Below, piece after piece: positions 25,653 through 37,280 of a DNA stretch of 64,000 nucleotides; within the stretch, counting starts at the first letter, position 1, and the number at the start of each line of letters is the position of its first letter. The stretch spans positions 180,589,448-180,653,447 of the forward strand of contig JAVHZZ010000005.1 of NCBI GenBank assembly GCA_036250195.1. Reading direction: 5' to 3'. The DNA comes from Mixophyes australis (Eukaryota > Chordata > Amphibia > Anura > Limnodynastidae). The position numbers were made by a program, and so were the translations under genes. Below the pieces are notes generated by a model. It worked only from the letters and a program-made list of their open reading frames with translations, was not told the origin of the DNA and searched no databases.

Positions 25653-26044
25653 CAGGGCCGCCATCAGAAATCATGGGGCCCAGTACGGGCCCCAGTATAG
25701 GCCCCTGCCATGAGCAACAGCGCAACACAAACTTACCTGGGGGCTTACTGTCTTGCAGTCCGCTGGTCTCCACTACTCTGCGCTGATGTCTTCAGCCTGG
25801 CTGTCACTGTGACAGCAAGGCACCAGAATGCGATCGCAGGGGTGGAGGAATCATTCCCCTGCAATCATGTGATCTGCCTGTGACAGCCAGATCACATGAT
25901 CACAGGGGAATGATTCCTCCACCCCTGCGATCGCATTCTGGTGCCTGGCTGTCACCAGCGCAGCGTAGCGGAGACCAGCAGACTGCAAGACAGCGGGCCC
26001 CCAGGTAAGTTTGTACCCCCTGTACCCCCCTGATGGCGGCCCTG
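25653..26044. mobile_element. 392-bp hAT MITE with 8-bp TSD
   Basis: The termini CAGGGCCGCCATCAG and CTGATGGCGGCCCTG are perfect inverted repeats. They are flanked by an exact 8-bp direct repeat CCTTAGAT (25645-25652 and 26045-26052), the hAT hallmark. A large internal inverted repeat ('tcattcccctg' against 'caggggaatga', plus longer flanking arms) makes most of it foldable. No coding sequence. Confidence 0.93.
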
Positions 26045-28980
26045 CCTTAGATACTTCATTTACATTTGAACTTGCCCTAATAAAGTAGAAGGAGTTGAGG
26101 AAGCAACAAGGCTTAAGTATAGTATATATTATAATATTTATTGGTTACTGCCTTAAACAACTAATTTATATTTAGTTGTAATAATGAAGAATTCCTTAAT
26201 GAAGGTGGTTTTACCCCATGATCAAGTTTTGTGGGTTCTTTTAGGTTGTTGCAGTAAAAGGGCATCAGGATCCGTATCCTCAGTTAGTTGGTTACATCAG
26301 GGATTTCCTAATTTGAGGCTCTAGGTCTAATAAATTATTTGGTAGATTAACATACACAGACTGTGCAAAAATTAGATCCCACATTGGGAACCCAATGAGT
26401 ACAGCATTTAACCACATGGAGTATTGGTCAACATGGACTGCTATTTGGTGGTATGCCATACTGCCACTTATCCTGCTGCTTTCATTGTTTAATTATCAAG
26501 TTCCATTCACTTACATTTTCCAGACCGTCACTTTTGAATCTCCACTTCAACCACTAATGCGGAGTATGTGTATCCGCACTTAGATTGGATTGTGCTCTAT
26601 TTTTAACAGCTACTTGCTGCACAATAGAGATGTGCTTCTGTAGCTGAAGTCAAAAGGACTATTGGGCTGCACAGAAACTCTGTGATACTTTGCACTTGAT
26701 CTTGCTAAAGGTGATGTCACACAAGTACATTTCACAGTAGTGGCTGTGCAGCTTCATAAGCATTCATGCCTAATTTGTATATCATCTATTGCACCTGGAG
26801 AGGTACAGCATTTAGAAATCTCACATCTTATGATGAGCGGAGTGCTGTGTATGACAGGTTCTGCTCAAATATAATGTATTTCAGATAGAGAGCATTTTTT
26901 ATTGAGCAATTTGGACACTTCCATAATGCTGCTGTCAACATTTAAAAATATGCTAAAACGATTAAAGTGTTTCTGTGTTATGTAGCTGGATGATAGGGTA
27001 CTAAAATCAGCAATATTTTACTTACCGTATTACCCAAAAATGCACGCAAGTACAAATCACCCGAGACTCTGATGTGACTTCTCATTAAATTGAATCTTTC
27101 CATAAGTGGGAAAACAATAGCCAGCCATATATTTGTGCTAGTGTACATAACACATATATAAAAATTCAAAATATTACAACTGTTACATGTAATTTAAGAA
27201 CCCCTTATAAAGATGAGCAATCGTTTGCACCCCATGCTTTTCAAAATTCTATTTCGCATCACACTCAGCAAGCTAGTAGGATAGAAGATTACCATGAGAT
27301 ATAGTTCAAAAAAATTGCAGAGTTAAGATTCACTCATTTCTGATTTAACCACTTGTTGACCACCATCTTTATATAACCAATCCTATCAGATGTTCCTGAA
27401 GCTTGATACGATGTTTATAAATCACCTGTCAACATGGCAGCCAGCTTTTCATGTGGCAGCCAACATTAAGCAACTAGGCTGTTAGTGATGGTATCCTGTC
27501 AAAGATAGTGTGCTCCAAAAACTTTTGATTCAGTTCACAGGCACCCAATGAGCAGAATAGGGCATTTAGTCTTCCATCTACCCATTTAGCACTGCTACTT
27601 ACTGATTTGATTAAGTAGAAAGTTCGACAGCATCCCTGGCTTTGGATTAAAGTTGAGAGACATTGTTGAAAGCTTATGTAAATGAGTGCTTGTAGCATAT
27701 CCTTTTGTACAAGAGGCATGTGCTTCACATCAAACAACAACTTTAAACTTAATTTTATGTTCCATAACAATCAAGGAAGAGTTACTGAACAGCAGTTAAA
27801 ATGTACTTGTGGTTCATGAATCAACTTATTAAAACCGCATCACAATTACATTTTATATTTGTAGTATTTTAAACAATTAGTGTTTTGTATACTACTTCAC
27901 TGTGGAATGTAATCATGCATAAAACAATTAGCAAAAGACTGCTTTTCTAAGGTTAATAAATACAGTGTATAACTCAAAGCTGAACATGCTGATCCACTGT
28001 TATATTTGTTAATGGGAAATGGAAAACTGAACAGTAGCCAAGTTAGTTACCTTGTGTTTCACAGAATGTCAAAACATGTCATAGACTACCATTTGGTATG
28101 ATATTGCTGTAACTTATAGGGTTGGTAATTTAGGCCAAATGCTGGAATGTTCCATTTGTAGAAACCAGTAAAGGTCACTTACAGATGCTGCACATTTCAT
28201 TTATAAGGAAGCATTGGGCATTTAAAAGTACCATTGCCCCACTTATGTCATGGTTGTAGGCTTTTATGACATTCCAAATGCCAGGTTGAAATGTTTAAAG
28301 AAAAGACGTAAAATTGTCAGTCGTGTTAAAATAAAATTGAAGGCAGTAATGTTTGCAGTTATTTGCTTGTTTCTTTAGTAACTTATTTCAGTCTAAACCT
28401 GAGAATCAGTTGCCAGAAGTTTGTTTTTTCCAAGCCTCCGGTACAAAATGTCTTCTAACCTGAGTTTACATTACATTTTTTAAACTTGGCTAACTGCCTT
28501 TATAAATTCTACTTTCATTGAATATTTATATTATTTGACATGTCTTTTTTATGTAATCTTCAGCAACTTTGACATTAATACCTATAAATTGATTAAAACA
28601 ACCTGTGCAATACTAACACAGCAGGATGTGTCAAGTCTTAATAGATCACACTTATAATATAACCTGACATGCTTTGATTTTTATGCTCTGTTTACACTAT
28701 AGAACTGAATGCCTGCTGATGGTGTTATCTTAGCCACCAATTCCTCTCTGGCTTCAGTTTCACAGCTGGCCTACATACCTTAAACTGAAAGGGATGTTCC
28801 ACCTAAAAAATGTAACTATATACAGTGCATTGTGGCCAACTTGTTCTCCGTTCTCCTCTCCCATCAATCTACCATGCAATCCAGTGTCCAAAGATGCTGC
28901 CCCCAGCTGCTTTCATACAGTACAGGATTGTGTTTGCTGTGTGGAAACTACCTGCAATTAGAATTTTCATTAACTTATTG

Positions 28981-29166
28981 TAGAGGTGCCCAACTCCAGT
29001 CCTCAAGGGCTAATAACAGCTCATGTTTTCAGGATTTCTTTATTCACGCACAAGTCAGTTAATCTATTTGGCTGGGTCAGTAATTATCCCAACTGTTTTT
29101 GCAAAGAGAAATCCTGAAGACATGACCTGTTGGTAGACATTGAGGACTGGAGTTAGCCACCCTTTG
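28981..29166. mobile_element. hAT MITE with 'ccaactccagtcctcaag' ends
   Basis: The left end TAGAGGTGCCCAACTCCAG and the right end ...CTGGAGTTAGCCACCCTTTG are imperfect inverted repeats. The flanks ACTTATTG (28973-28980) and ACTTACTG (29167-29174) match at 7 of 8 positions, consistent with an aged 8-bp target duplication. The consensus end (CAGRGGTGSCCAAC) is typical of hAT elements. Confidence 0.8.
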
Positions 29167-30430
29167 ACTTACTGCTTTTCCGGGCCAATCTCAGGGGATC
29201 TGCACACGCATGACCTGGCTAGCTGATTCATGAAACTGGAAGGGCTTTCAGCTCCACTATAAATAAATTTTAGAAAATAGTTATAAAAATGAAAAGAAAA
29301 AAAAAAAGAAATACAGTCTTATCACCAACGTTCACCCCTTGATGTATAGGGCCAAGACCTATTGACTCTGAATTCACCCATTTTGCTGGCCATTGGGGCT
29401 TTCACCCAATGATAAATATGCCCCTGTTGTTTGTTAAAAAGTGCTAGTTATAGGCATCAAACCAGGGTTCCCATGTCAAAGTGAGGTTTATTTACACATG
29501 AGTTTTACTAGAAACTTTAGAGGACATGGAAAGACTGCACATCCACTCTGATACATAACTTGCGTGTAGATCCCAAGCTTACTGAACATGTACACAAGCT
29601 TGTATTTGAAACCATTCACACTGGGCTTGCACGCAGAATCAATCCACACTGGTATGCAAGGTGTTACAATTTATCCATTCTGATCATATACATAAATATA
29701 TATATATATATATATATACATGCACATAGAATATTTTTCTTTTGTAAATGTAAACCATTTTGATTTGCATTTTATTCATCCCCTCTAGATTTTTTCATAC
29801 ACCTGTCATTATTTCCAAAATCCATCCTTTCGCCAACAATCTAATATTTTCTCCTAGACTGAACTCCCACTTTATCTGATTTAGCTTTTTAAGATTATCC
29901 TCTGCCCCTGGTATCATATTGTGAGTCATAAGATGCTCTGGGATTACTATTATTATTATTATTCTTTATTTGTTAGGCACCAAAAGAATTCTGCCGCTCC
30001 GTACACAGTGCAAACAGTAGACTATACAGGGTGAAACAGTATTGAACAATACACAAATAATTAGAGATGCTTACTGACCCCCGTGTTTTGGTTTTGGTTT
30101 TGGATCTGGATTACCGTCGTGTTTTGGTTTTGCCAAACCGCCATTGCGTGTTTTGGTTTTTGTTTTGTTTGGTTTTGTTTTGCTATTTTGTTCAAAAATC
30201 AATGTTTTTGGTCATAAAAGAACCAAATTTAGTGCTCCACCTGTTTCTTGGATAAGTAATGTAGTTGTAAAGCTAATAAATGATCAAAAAAACAGTTTAA
30301 TTCCTGGTAGGCCTTCATTAATTCTACACACAACCAGATTGTCTTCCTCTCCATCTATGCATATTGGCAATGCAGCCATTGTCTTTGGGTGTATATTACA
30401 CCCTACACTTATAGTCAAATATGTAAAGAA

Positions 30431-30760
30431 ATGGACAAAGGCAGTTTGGTTTCTGTCTCTATAGGCCCCCCTCCACTTGTAGAAAATACCAAAAAATTCA
30501 ACCGTTATAGACTGTACAATATTAATTGAAATGGACAAAGGCAGTTTGGTTTCTGTCTTTATAGGCCCCCCTCCACTTGTATAAAATACCCAAAATTTCA
30601 ACCGTTATAGATTGTACAATATGAATTGAAATGGAGAAAGCCAGTTTGGTTTCTGTCTCTCTAGGCCCCCCTCCACTTGTATAAAATACCCAAAATTTCA
30701 GCCGTTATAAACTGTACAATATTGAGAGAAGTGGACAAAGCCAGTTTGGGGTCACTCTGT
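30431..30760. repeat. 100-bp tandem repeats, left subterminal of hAT
   Basis: The motif ATGGACAAAG recurs at 30431, 30531 and 30631, and in diverged form (GTGGACAAAG) at 30731. The period is exactly 100 bp with few differences between units. Contains 'aggcccccctccacttgta'. Confidence 0.93.
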
Positions 30761-31456
30761 CTATGACACCCTACCCTTAAGGAGAAATTGGCCAAACAGC
30801 AGCCTTTCAAGACGGTACGTGATATGGAAATGCCCCAAGTCCCTTTCCTCTTTGGTGGCAGATTGCACCCTACACTTAAATAGAAAGTTTTAAAAAGATG
30901 TTATCGTCATCATCTTCAGCTTCATCCTCACCCTCATCAGTGTGTACGTCATCATCACAGACTATCAATTCATCGCCGCTTGAATCCGCCATTAGAGAAC
31001 AGTCAGTGCTTGGATGTCTTAGATGGTGAAGGCCTTCCTTGTTTAAGATGTAGTTCATTTTTATAGACATAATTTTCTCAACATTTTTGGGAAGTAACCT
31101 TCTACGGCGATTACTGACTAAGTTCCCTGCTGTGCTGAACACTTGTTCAGAGTACACACTGGAGGGTGGGCAGCTTCAGTATTGCAAAGCAAGTTTGTAC
31201 ATGGGTTTCCAAATTGCCTGCTTTTCTTCCCAGTAAGGAAAGGGACTGTCTCACATTTCCATATCAATTACCTCTTGAAAATAATCCTCCACCATCCTTT
31301 GCATGTTAATACTCATATTGGATGGAGTTATGGGCAAGGTCACACATTTTTTTGAAAAATCCTTCAAACCAGCCCAGATGTTAAACTGTTCTGGTCTGCC
31401 CTCTGCATCTTCCCTGCTTCTTTTTTGAAAATTCTATTTTTTACGAGCAGCAGCTG

Positions 31457-31525
31457 TGTCAGGATTTGAACCCAGGACTTCTATGGACTGCTGCTCTGCT
31501 GACTGAGCTATTCTGGCTGCTGGAC
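31457..31525 (-). other. Antisense tRNA-like segment inside the LTR
   Basis: The - strand carries a good box A (TAGCTCAGTCAGCAGAGC) and a consensus-like box B (GGTTCAAATCC) at normal tRNA spacing. The T-stem pairs poorly and no convincing acceptor stem is visible, so this is not a tRNA gene. It lies wholly within the LTR bounded by AGCTG, so it belongs to the LTR rather than to a neighbouring SINE. Confidence 0.7.
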
Positions 31526-31611
31526 AGTTCCTTGCCTTTATTTGGTGTTCTATATCAATTCCAGTGATCTCCTGATCTTCCAGCATGCCTTGGCTCCACC
31601 CCTTGACTTCC

Positions 31612-31619
31612 TATAAAAG
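31612..31619 (+). promoter_or_regulatory. TATA box of the solo LTR
   Basis: TATAAAAG about 155 bp into the LTR, followed by pyrimidine-rich sequence. It fits the U3 promoter position of an LTR read on the + strand. Confidence 0.6.
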
Positions 31620-34456
31620 CCTGGCCAGTTCCTGTCTCCAGTGCCTGATTATTGTGCTCTGTGCCTGTGATCTAGCTCCTGCCCCTGTTGCTGTTCCTGT
31701 CTAGCAGCATCTACTACACGTGTACTGACCTTGGCTTCCCGTCCACTTCGCTTCTGCCTCAACCTTTGGACCTCTACACCTCTCTGTGTACCGAACCCGG
31801 CTTGTTTGACCTTTCTTCCATCTCATCTCCTGTTAGCCAGCCTTCCTCCCTGCCACTGGGCTCCTATCCAGTCTCCGGACCGTGACAAGCTGCTTGAGAA
31901 ACTGAAGGTGGACACGTCGTCAAGCCAAGGCCCAGTTCAGCGGACAACTTGCTGAGCAATAGCTCCTTGCAAACATTCACATCTCGTTCATTTTGAAGCA
32001 AAGACTCAATGTAGGTCTTAAACCTTGGATCAAGTACAGTGGCCAAAACATACTGATCCGAGTTCAAGAACTTAATAACTCAAGGATCATTGTGAAGCGA
32101 ATTAAGTACTTGATCGACAAGGCCAACATACTTTGCGGAATTGCTTGCTTTCATCTCCTCCTTCAGTTTCTCAAGCTGCTTTTTCAATAGTCTAATTAAA
32201 GGAATGACTTGGCTCAAACTAGCAGAATCTGCACTCACTTCACATGTCACAACTTTAAATGGTTTCAGCACCTTGCACAGCACTGAAAGGATTTCCCACT
32301 GTGCAAGAGTGAAATACATCCCCCCTTCTTTCCCAATGTCATGGCTTGTGCAATACGCTTGGATGGCTTTGTGCTGTTCCTCCATCCTCTAAAGCATATA
32401 CAGGGTGGAATTCCACCTAGTTACCACCTCTTGCTTAAGTTGGTGGCAGGGCAAGTTAAACTGCTCTTGGAACTGCTGCAATCTCCTACATGCTGTGGCA
32501 GAATGCCTGAAATGGCCTGAACTCTTACGGGTCACCGAAAGCTTCTACCTGCACCTCACAGTTATTTCGTAGGAAGCTCTGCACCACCAAGTTGATGGTG
32601 TGAGCAAAACAGGGAATGTGATGGAAATCACCTTGCTGTAATGCTCGCACTATATTGTTGGCGTTATCAGAAATGACATATCCTGGGGAGAATCCAAGTG
32701 GTATCAGCCATGTATCAATCACATCTCTCAGTTTGCATAACAAATTGTCAGCTGTATGCCTGTTAGTGAAGCCGGTGATACAAAGAGTGGCCTGCCTGTG
32801 ACAAATGTTACGTAGTGGTGTATATGCTGCTGCTGTTCCTGCTGGTGAAGGTGAATGACCAACCCAGTAGGCTGTCACAGTCATATAGTCTTTGGTTTGA
32901 CCACTTCCACTGGTCCTCATATCTGTAGTTAAGTGGACAGTGGGCAGAATGGCATTTTTCAGCGCAATCTCTACATTTGTACACACTTTTTGGTATAGTT
33001 GTGGAATAGCTTTACGGGAAAAATGGTGTCGCGATGGAATTCTGTAACGCGGACACAAAACCTCAATTAACTGTGAAAAACCAGCTGCGTTTATTGTGGA
33101 AATTGGGCGCAAATCTAACACTAACATGGCAGCCATGGCGTCTGTGATTCGCTTGGCGACTGGGTGACTGCTGTCATATTTGCTTCCCCTAGCAAATGAT
33201 TGTTTCACAGTTAATTTTTGAAATGAAGTACTGCTCTTTTTCTTGGCCTTCCTCTGGGCTGACGATTCACCCCCAGCAACAGCAACAGCAGCAGCAGTGG
33301 GACTAACGCTTTCTTCAGAGGAATCAATAATAGTGCAGGAGTCATCCAGCCTTAATAAGTGGGATGCAGGGCTAACTCCGAGCGCTACTGAGGATATTGA
33401 TGAGGATGGTGTGGTGGGTGTATTTTGTAGCCGTCGGGATGCCGGTGACCGGAGGGTCCTAGCTGATGATGGAGTGCTTGTAATTTTTTTTGGAGAAACT
33501 TTCAGCTTTTCCCAGCACTTTGCCATGAACTCTCGTCAAATGGCGCAACATAGATGAGGTTCCAAGATGGTTAAGGTCCCTCCCTTGACTGACTGTGGCT
33601 TGACATACACTACAAATGGCTATACAATTGTTGTCTGGATTGGGATAGAAATAATTTCACACATAAGAAGTGGATTTTTTTGTTTTATGGCCAGGCATGA
33701 CAATGGTCTTTTTCTTGTCACGTGCCAGAACTGCTGCCACTGGTGCTGGACTTACACAAAAACCTCATCCTCAGCAACATCCTCATTAGCGCCCTCGTCG
33801 CCTACACAAATCTCCCCCTCATCCTCCTCTAATTCTAAAGTGGCATCCTCAATTTGTGTATCACCGGCTACACTCGGGCTGTTCAGGCACACATCAGCAG
33901 AACTGCTGAAAGGACCCTTCTTTATGGGTACACTAACAGAATGCTCACGATTAGACATCCCACTGTTGGATGGACTCTCCACAGGGAATGGTGTCATTTC
34001 TGATTCAGCATACATTATCCTGTAATGCCTTACTGTTATCTTTCAGCTCGGCTTTGTCGCGTAACAGTAGTGCCCCACTTGTAGACTCCAAATGACTTGG
34101 TCTTGCTTGGTCACAAGTGACTGTACAAGAAGAAGGCTCGGTAACATTTTTTGATCTGCTACTAATAGAGAAAGGCGAAGGCCTCATTCTCTCTTTGCCA
34201 CTGCGTGTGTAGAATGGCTTGTTGGCAATTTTTTTTTATCTGCATTTAACTTTTCCTCACTTACACTTCTTTTTCGCTTCAACACGGTAAATTTTTTGGG
34301 GGTGTGTGTTTTTTTGCCTGATTTCAAAAGACTATGTAGTTTGACATCGCCTTTCCCAGATGACGTACTGGGAACACTACCATCAGGACTGGTGACAGAA
34401 CCTGGTTGCTGATTCTGCTCATATGTGGACTGCTTTGAATCCATTTTAATGAGACC

Positions 34457-35000
34457 AAAGCACTTGTAGTGCTAAATATTGTTTTAGATACTGCTGACAA
34501 ATATGACTTTTGACAGCCAGAAAAATTACAGTAAAACACTGGGGTATATGGGACACCCCAAAAGCACTTGTAGTGCTAAAAATAGTTTTTTATACTGCTG
34601 ACAAATATGACTTTTAACAGCCATAAAAATTACAGTAAAACACTGGGGTATATGGGACACCCCAAAAGCACTGGTAGTGCTAAAAATTGTTTTTATTACT
34701 GCTGACAAATATGAGTTTTGACAGCCAGGAAATAACAGTTAAACACTGGGAATTATAGGACACCCCAAAAGCACTTTTAGTGCTAAAAAAAAATGTTTTT
34801 TTATACTGCTGACAAATATGACTTTTGACAGCTAGAAAAATTACTGCAAAAGAATGGGGAATAAGGGACACCCCAAAAGTACTTGTAGTGCTAAAAATTG
34901 TTTTGAATACCGCTGACAAATATGACTTTTGACAGCCAGAAAAATTACTGCAAAAGAATGAGGAATAAGGGACACCCCAAAAGCACTTGGAGTGCCAGAA
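34457..35000. repeat. ~104-bp tandem repeats, right subterminal of hAT
   Basis: Unit starts with AAAGCACTTGTAGTGCTAAA-like sequence at 34457, 34561, 34665, 34768, 34876 and 34980 (five full units and a partial one; 103-108 bp). Each unit holds a short palindrome (GCACTTGTAGTGC) and 'tgctgacaaatatgactttt'. Confidence 0.93.
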
Positions 35001-36559
35001 ATTGAAAAAAAAAAACCCTCTATCCTCCTCTTACTGCTGTAACAATTGGTATTAGGATTAGAATTGTATAGAATAGAAACAATAATGTGTCCAATTACTG
35101 CTCTGTCCCTGCGCTGATATAGCCTGTGACCTAACCCTGCTCTCTCCCTCTGTCAAATGGCGATGGATTGCTGTGGAGGCTGGTATTTATGCTTTTCAAA
35201 TCTCGCGAGAACCGAGCTCAGAAATACGAATACGTCACAATGACGTTTTGCCCGAGTACCGAGCGTGCTCGACTCGGTACTCGGATAGGCTAAATTCGGA
35301 TGAATTCGGATCTCGGGGAAACGAGCCCGCCCATCTCTACAAATAATACCAAGACTTCAGAAACTCCAGGCATGGCTATTGCAGTATAGAGGGACCAGAA
35401 GAACAGGTATAGAGACAGGAGGGAAGAGATCCCTTCTCATAAATGCTTACATTCTATGGGATGGTAAACAGACATCAGGCACAGAAGGGAGTCAGTTAAG
35501 GGGATATAGCATGGGAGGAGGGAAGACAGAGGCCAGGAGGAGAGAGGAGATAATGAGCGGAGGATAGGCGAAAGGGTTAGGTGGATGACTGGTAGGCTTT
35601 AAGGAACAGGTGAGTTTTAAGTGCCCGTTTGTAGGAGCATATGTTAGGGGACAGACGGATTGAGTGAGGGAGGTCGTTCCAGTGAAGGGCAGCAGCACGG
35701 GAGAAAATCTTGGATTCTGGAGTAGGATGAGGTGATCAGAGTGGAGGAGAGGCGACAGTCATTGGCTGAGCGCAGGGAGTTATTGGGAGTGTGAATGGAG
35801 AGGAGGTTAGAGATATAGGGGCAGTAGAGTGGGAGATGGTGAGGAGTTTAAAAAGGATTGACATTGAAAGGGGTGATATTTAGTCATGATCAGTTTGGCT
35901 GACAATGTTTAAATTCCAAGTGACAATAGTTATTTTATGGAAATCATTATGTCAGAAGCCAGAAAGGTCACAAAGATAGAAGAAGAAGGGTGATCCGCTA
36001 AATTTGTTCCTCCTTGCTGCTCACTCCTATACAGGTTCTCCTTTGTAGAGGCTTAATTTCTTTAGGACCCCTACAGCGCAGAGATGGTGGGGGGTTACTT
36101 TTTAAAATTGTTCACCAAAAAGGTGTAATATCTTTAAAGTAATTCCTTTTCTGTTATCTTAGAGCCATACAATTAATTTATCATATAGATACTTTAGGCA
36201 AATGAAGTGGATTGCATTTTACATTGTGTAGCTCAATCTTATATACATATGTTGGATACTCAAATAATACGAAAGAGTACCATACCAGCATTTCATATTT
36301 CTAAAAAAAATAATGTACTATAATATATTATAGAAAAATACAGATGTTTATTTAAATAGTTAAAAATTAAACGAAAGAATGAAACTAAATATTGGACAAA
36401 TAAATATTCTAGGTAGCAAAACAGATAACCAGAAGTCAAGAAGAATACAGTTAAACTTACAATAGGTCCGCTGAGGTTTTACTATTAAATGGAAAGGAAG
36501 GGAAGGGATATGAAGACGGAGGTAAGGTAAGCTTGTAAAAAAGAGAATTAATCAGGGAT

Positions 36560-37280
36560 AAAAAACAAATGCAATAAGATTCTTATGCTAGTCTAAGTAA
36601 ATAAGGGATACAATTATAACAGAGGGATAATAAATTTGCTTAAATATTACAATATGGCGCAAGCTGTAAACTAAAAAATCCAACCATGGGCACCAGGTGT
36701 TAGACATAAACTCCATTGTGTAAACAGACCATATTTTACCAATTACAGAGGAGAGCACAGGAGTGTCGGGTGATTCCCATTTGGAGGCGATCAGGCAAGT
36801 AGCTACTGCGCAAATGTATTTGACCAATTTATTGGAACTTTTTTTGGCATCATGAACTAAAAGAGGGAGTTACCAATGTTCTGGTGAATTTGGGATTTGA
36901 ATATTAAATAGGGAAATAATTAGATCTCTAATCTCTGACCAGAAAGTATGCAGTTTAGGACAGCTCCACTAAATATGTCTGAAGGAACCTGTCTGTTTAC
37001 AGTTTCTCCAACAGTTCAGGTGAAGAAGGATAGATGGTATGTAACCTGAAGGGCACATGGTACCAGCGATAATAATGTTATAATCATTTTCTCTTGATGC
37101 AAACATATATTGAGGTTTTAGCTAGGTTTTTTCTAACTATGGCCCAGTCTTCAGATGACATGGTCACATCTCGTGCTTCCATTTGATCTCCAATGAATCC
37201 TTCTACTGAACTGGAGGGGATATCAAGACAATGTACATAGTGGGAATGAGTTAATTGGAATTATGGTGAAAAAACCACAG
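36560..37280 (-). pseudogene. L1-type LINE ORF2 C-terminal fragment
   Basis: The - strand encodes NCWRNCKQTGSFRHI-stop-WSC (about 37010-36965), the same Cys/His cluster as the 8894 copy with one Trp changed to TAG. It continues with KLVKYICAVATCLIASKWESP and IGKIWSVYTMEFM. The order matches the C-terminus of the 8894 copy (FRHIISAATCQIAASWKS...). It is truncated and mutated; no TSD was found. Confidence 0.8.

Larger units (their letters stand above)
31457..31887 (+). mobile_element. 431-bp solo LTR (Ty3/Gypsy-like) in the hAT transposase
   Basis: It begins TGTCAGGATTTG and ends CCGTGACA, giving the usual TG...CA with TGTCA/TGACA inverted ends. It is flanked by an exact 5-bp direct repeat AGCTG (31452-31456 and 31888-31892). 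A TATA box lies at 31612. No internal retroelement sequence remains, so it is a solo LTR left by recombination. Assignment to Ty3/Gypsy rests only on end sequence and TSD length. Confidence 0.88.
30879..34444 (-). pseudogene. hAT transposase with BED finger, disrupted
   Basis: Read from 34444 downward. A Ser/Thr- and Lys-rich N-terminal part (MDSKQSTYEQNQQPGS...) is broken by frameshifts and includes an acidic run (33752-34015). A BED zinc finger follows at about 33630-33510 (CSVCQA...LRHLTRVHG). The Trp codon expected just before its NYF is a TGA. An A-run near 33480-33490 shifts the frame into the main open frame (33526-32525). That frame carries HPVAKRITDAMAAM, LTTDMRTSGSG...DYMTVTAYW and VISDNANNIVRAL...IPCFAHTINLVVQ, all typical of hAT RNase H-like domains. 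More core sequence lies at 32385-32080 and 32067-31893. The solo LTR interrupts at 31457-31887. The C-terminal dimerisation motif (SEQVFSTAGNLV..RRRRLLPKNVEKI) is at 31157-30879. Not functional. Confidence 0.92.
30062..35339 (-). mobile_element. 5.3-kb hAT DNA transposon with exact 8-bp TSD
   Basis: The ends TAGAGATG and CATCTCTA are inverted repeats. They are flanked by an exact 8-bp direct repeat CAAATAAT (30054-30061 and 35340-35347), which fixes the element at 5278 bp. It carries one transposase gene on the - strand, 100-bp tandem repeats near the left end and ~104-bp tandem repeats near the right end. A solo LTR has inserted in the transposase gene. Related non-autonomous copies are at 45134-45657 and, truncated, at 8760. 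Frameshifts, stops and the LTR make it non-functional now. Confidence 0.95.
29944..35880 (+). repeat. Unclassified dispersed repeat (copy 3), split by the hAT
   Basis: The left part (29944-30053) begins with an ATT-repeat leader, like copy 1 at 11776. The right part (from 35348) continues with 'ttacattctatgggatgg', 'ggaggtcgttccagtg' and 'gagcgcagggagttat'. The 5278-bp hAT lies between, bounded by CAAATAAT. Coordinates span both halves and the insertion. Confidence 0.6.

Noticed and set aside
30144..30601. Open frames near the left end of the hAT
   Set aside because: They fall in the 100-bp tandem repeats and have no domain; the - strand frame is itself periodic.
31457..31525. A functional tRNA gene on the - strand
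   Set aside because: Boxes A and B are good but the T-stem pairs poorly and the acceptor stem does not form.
32525..33526. The longest open frame (333 codons) as a host gene
   Set aside because: It is the core of a hAT transposase, within an element bounded by an exact 8-bp target duplication, and it is interrupted on both sides.
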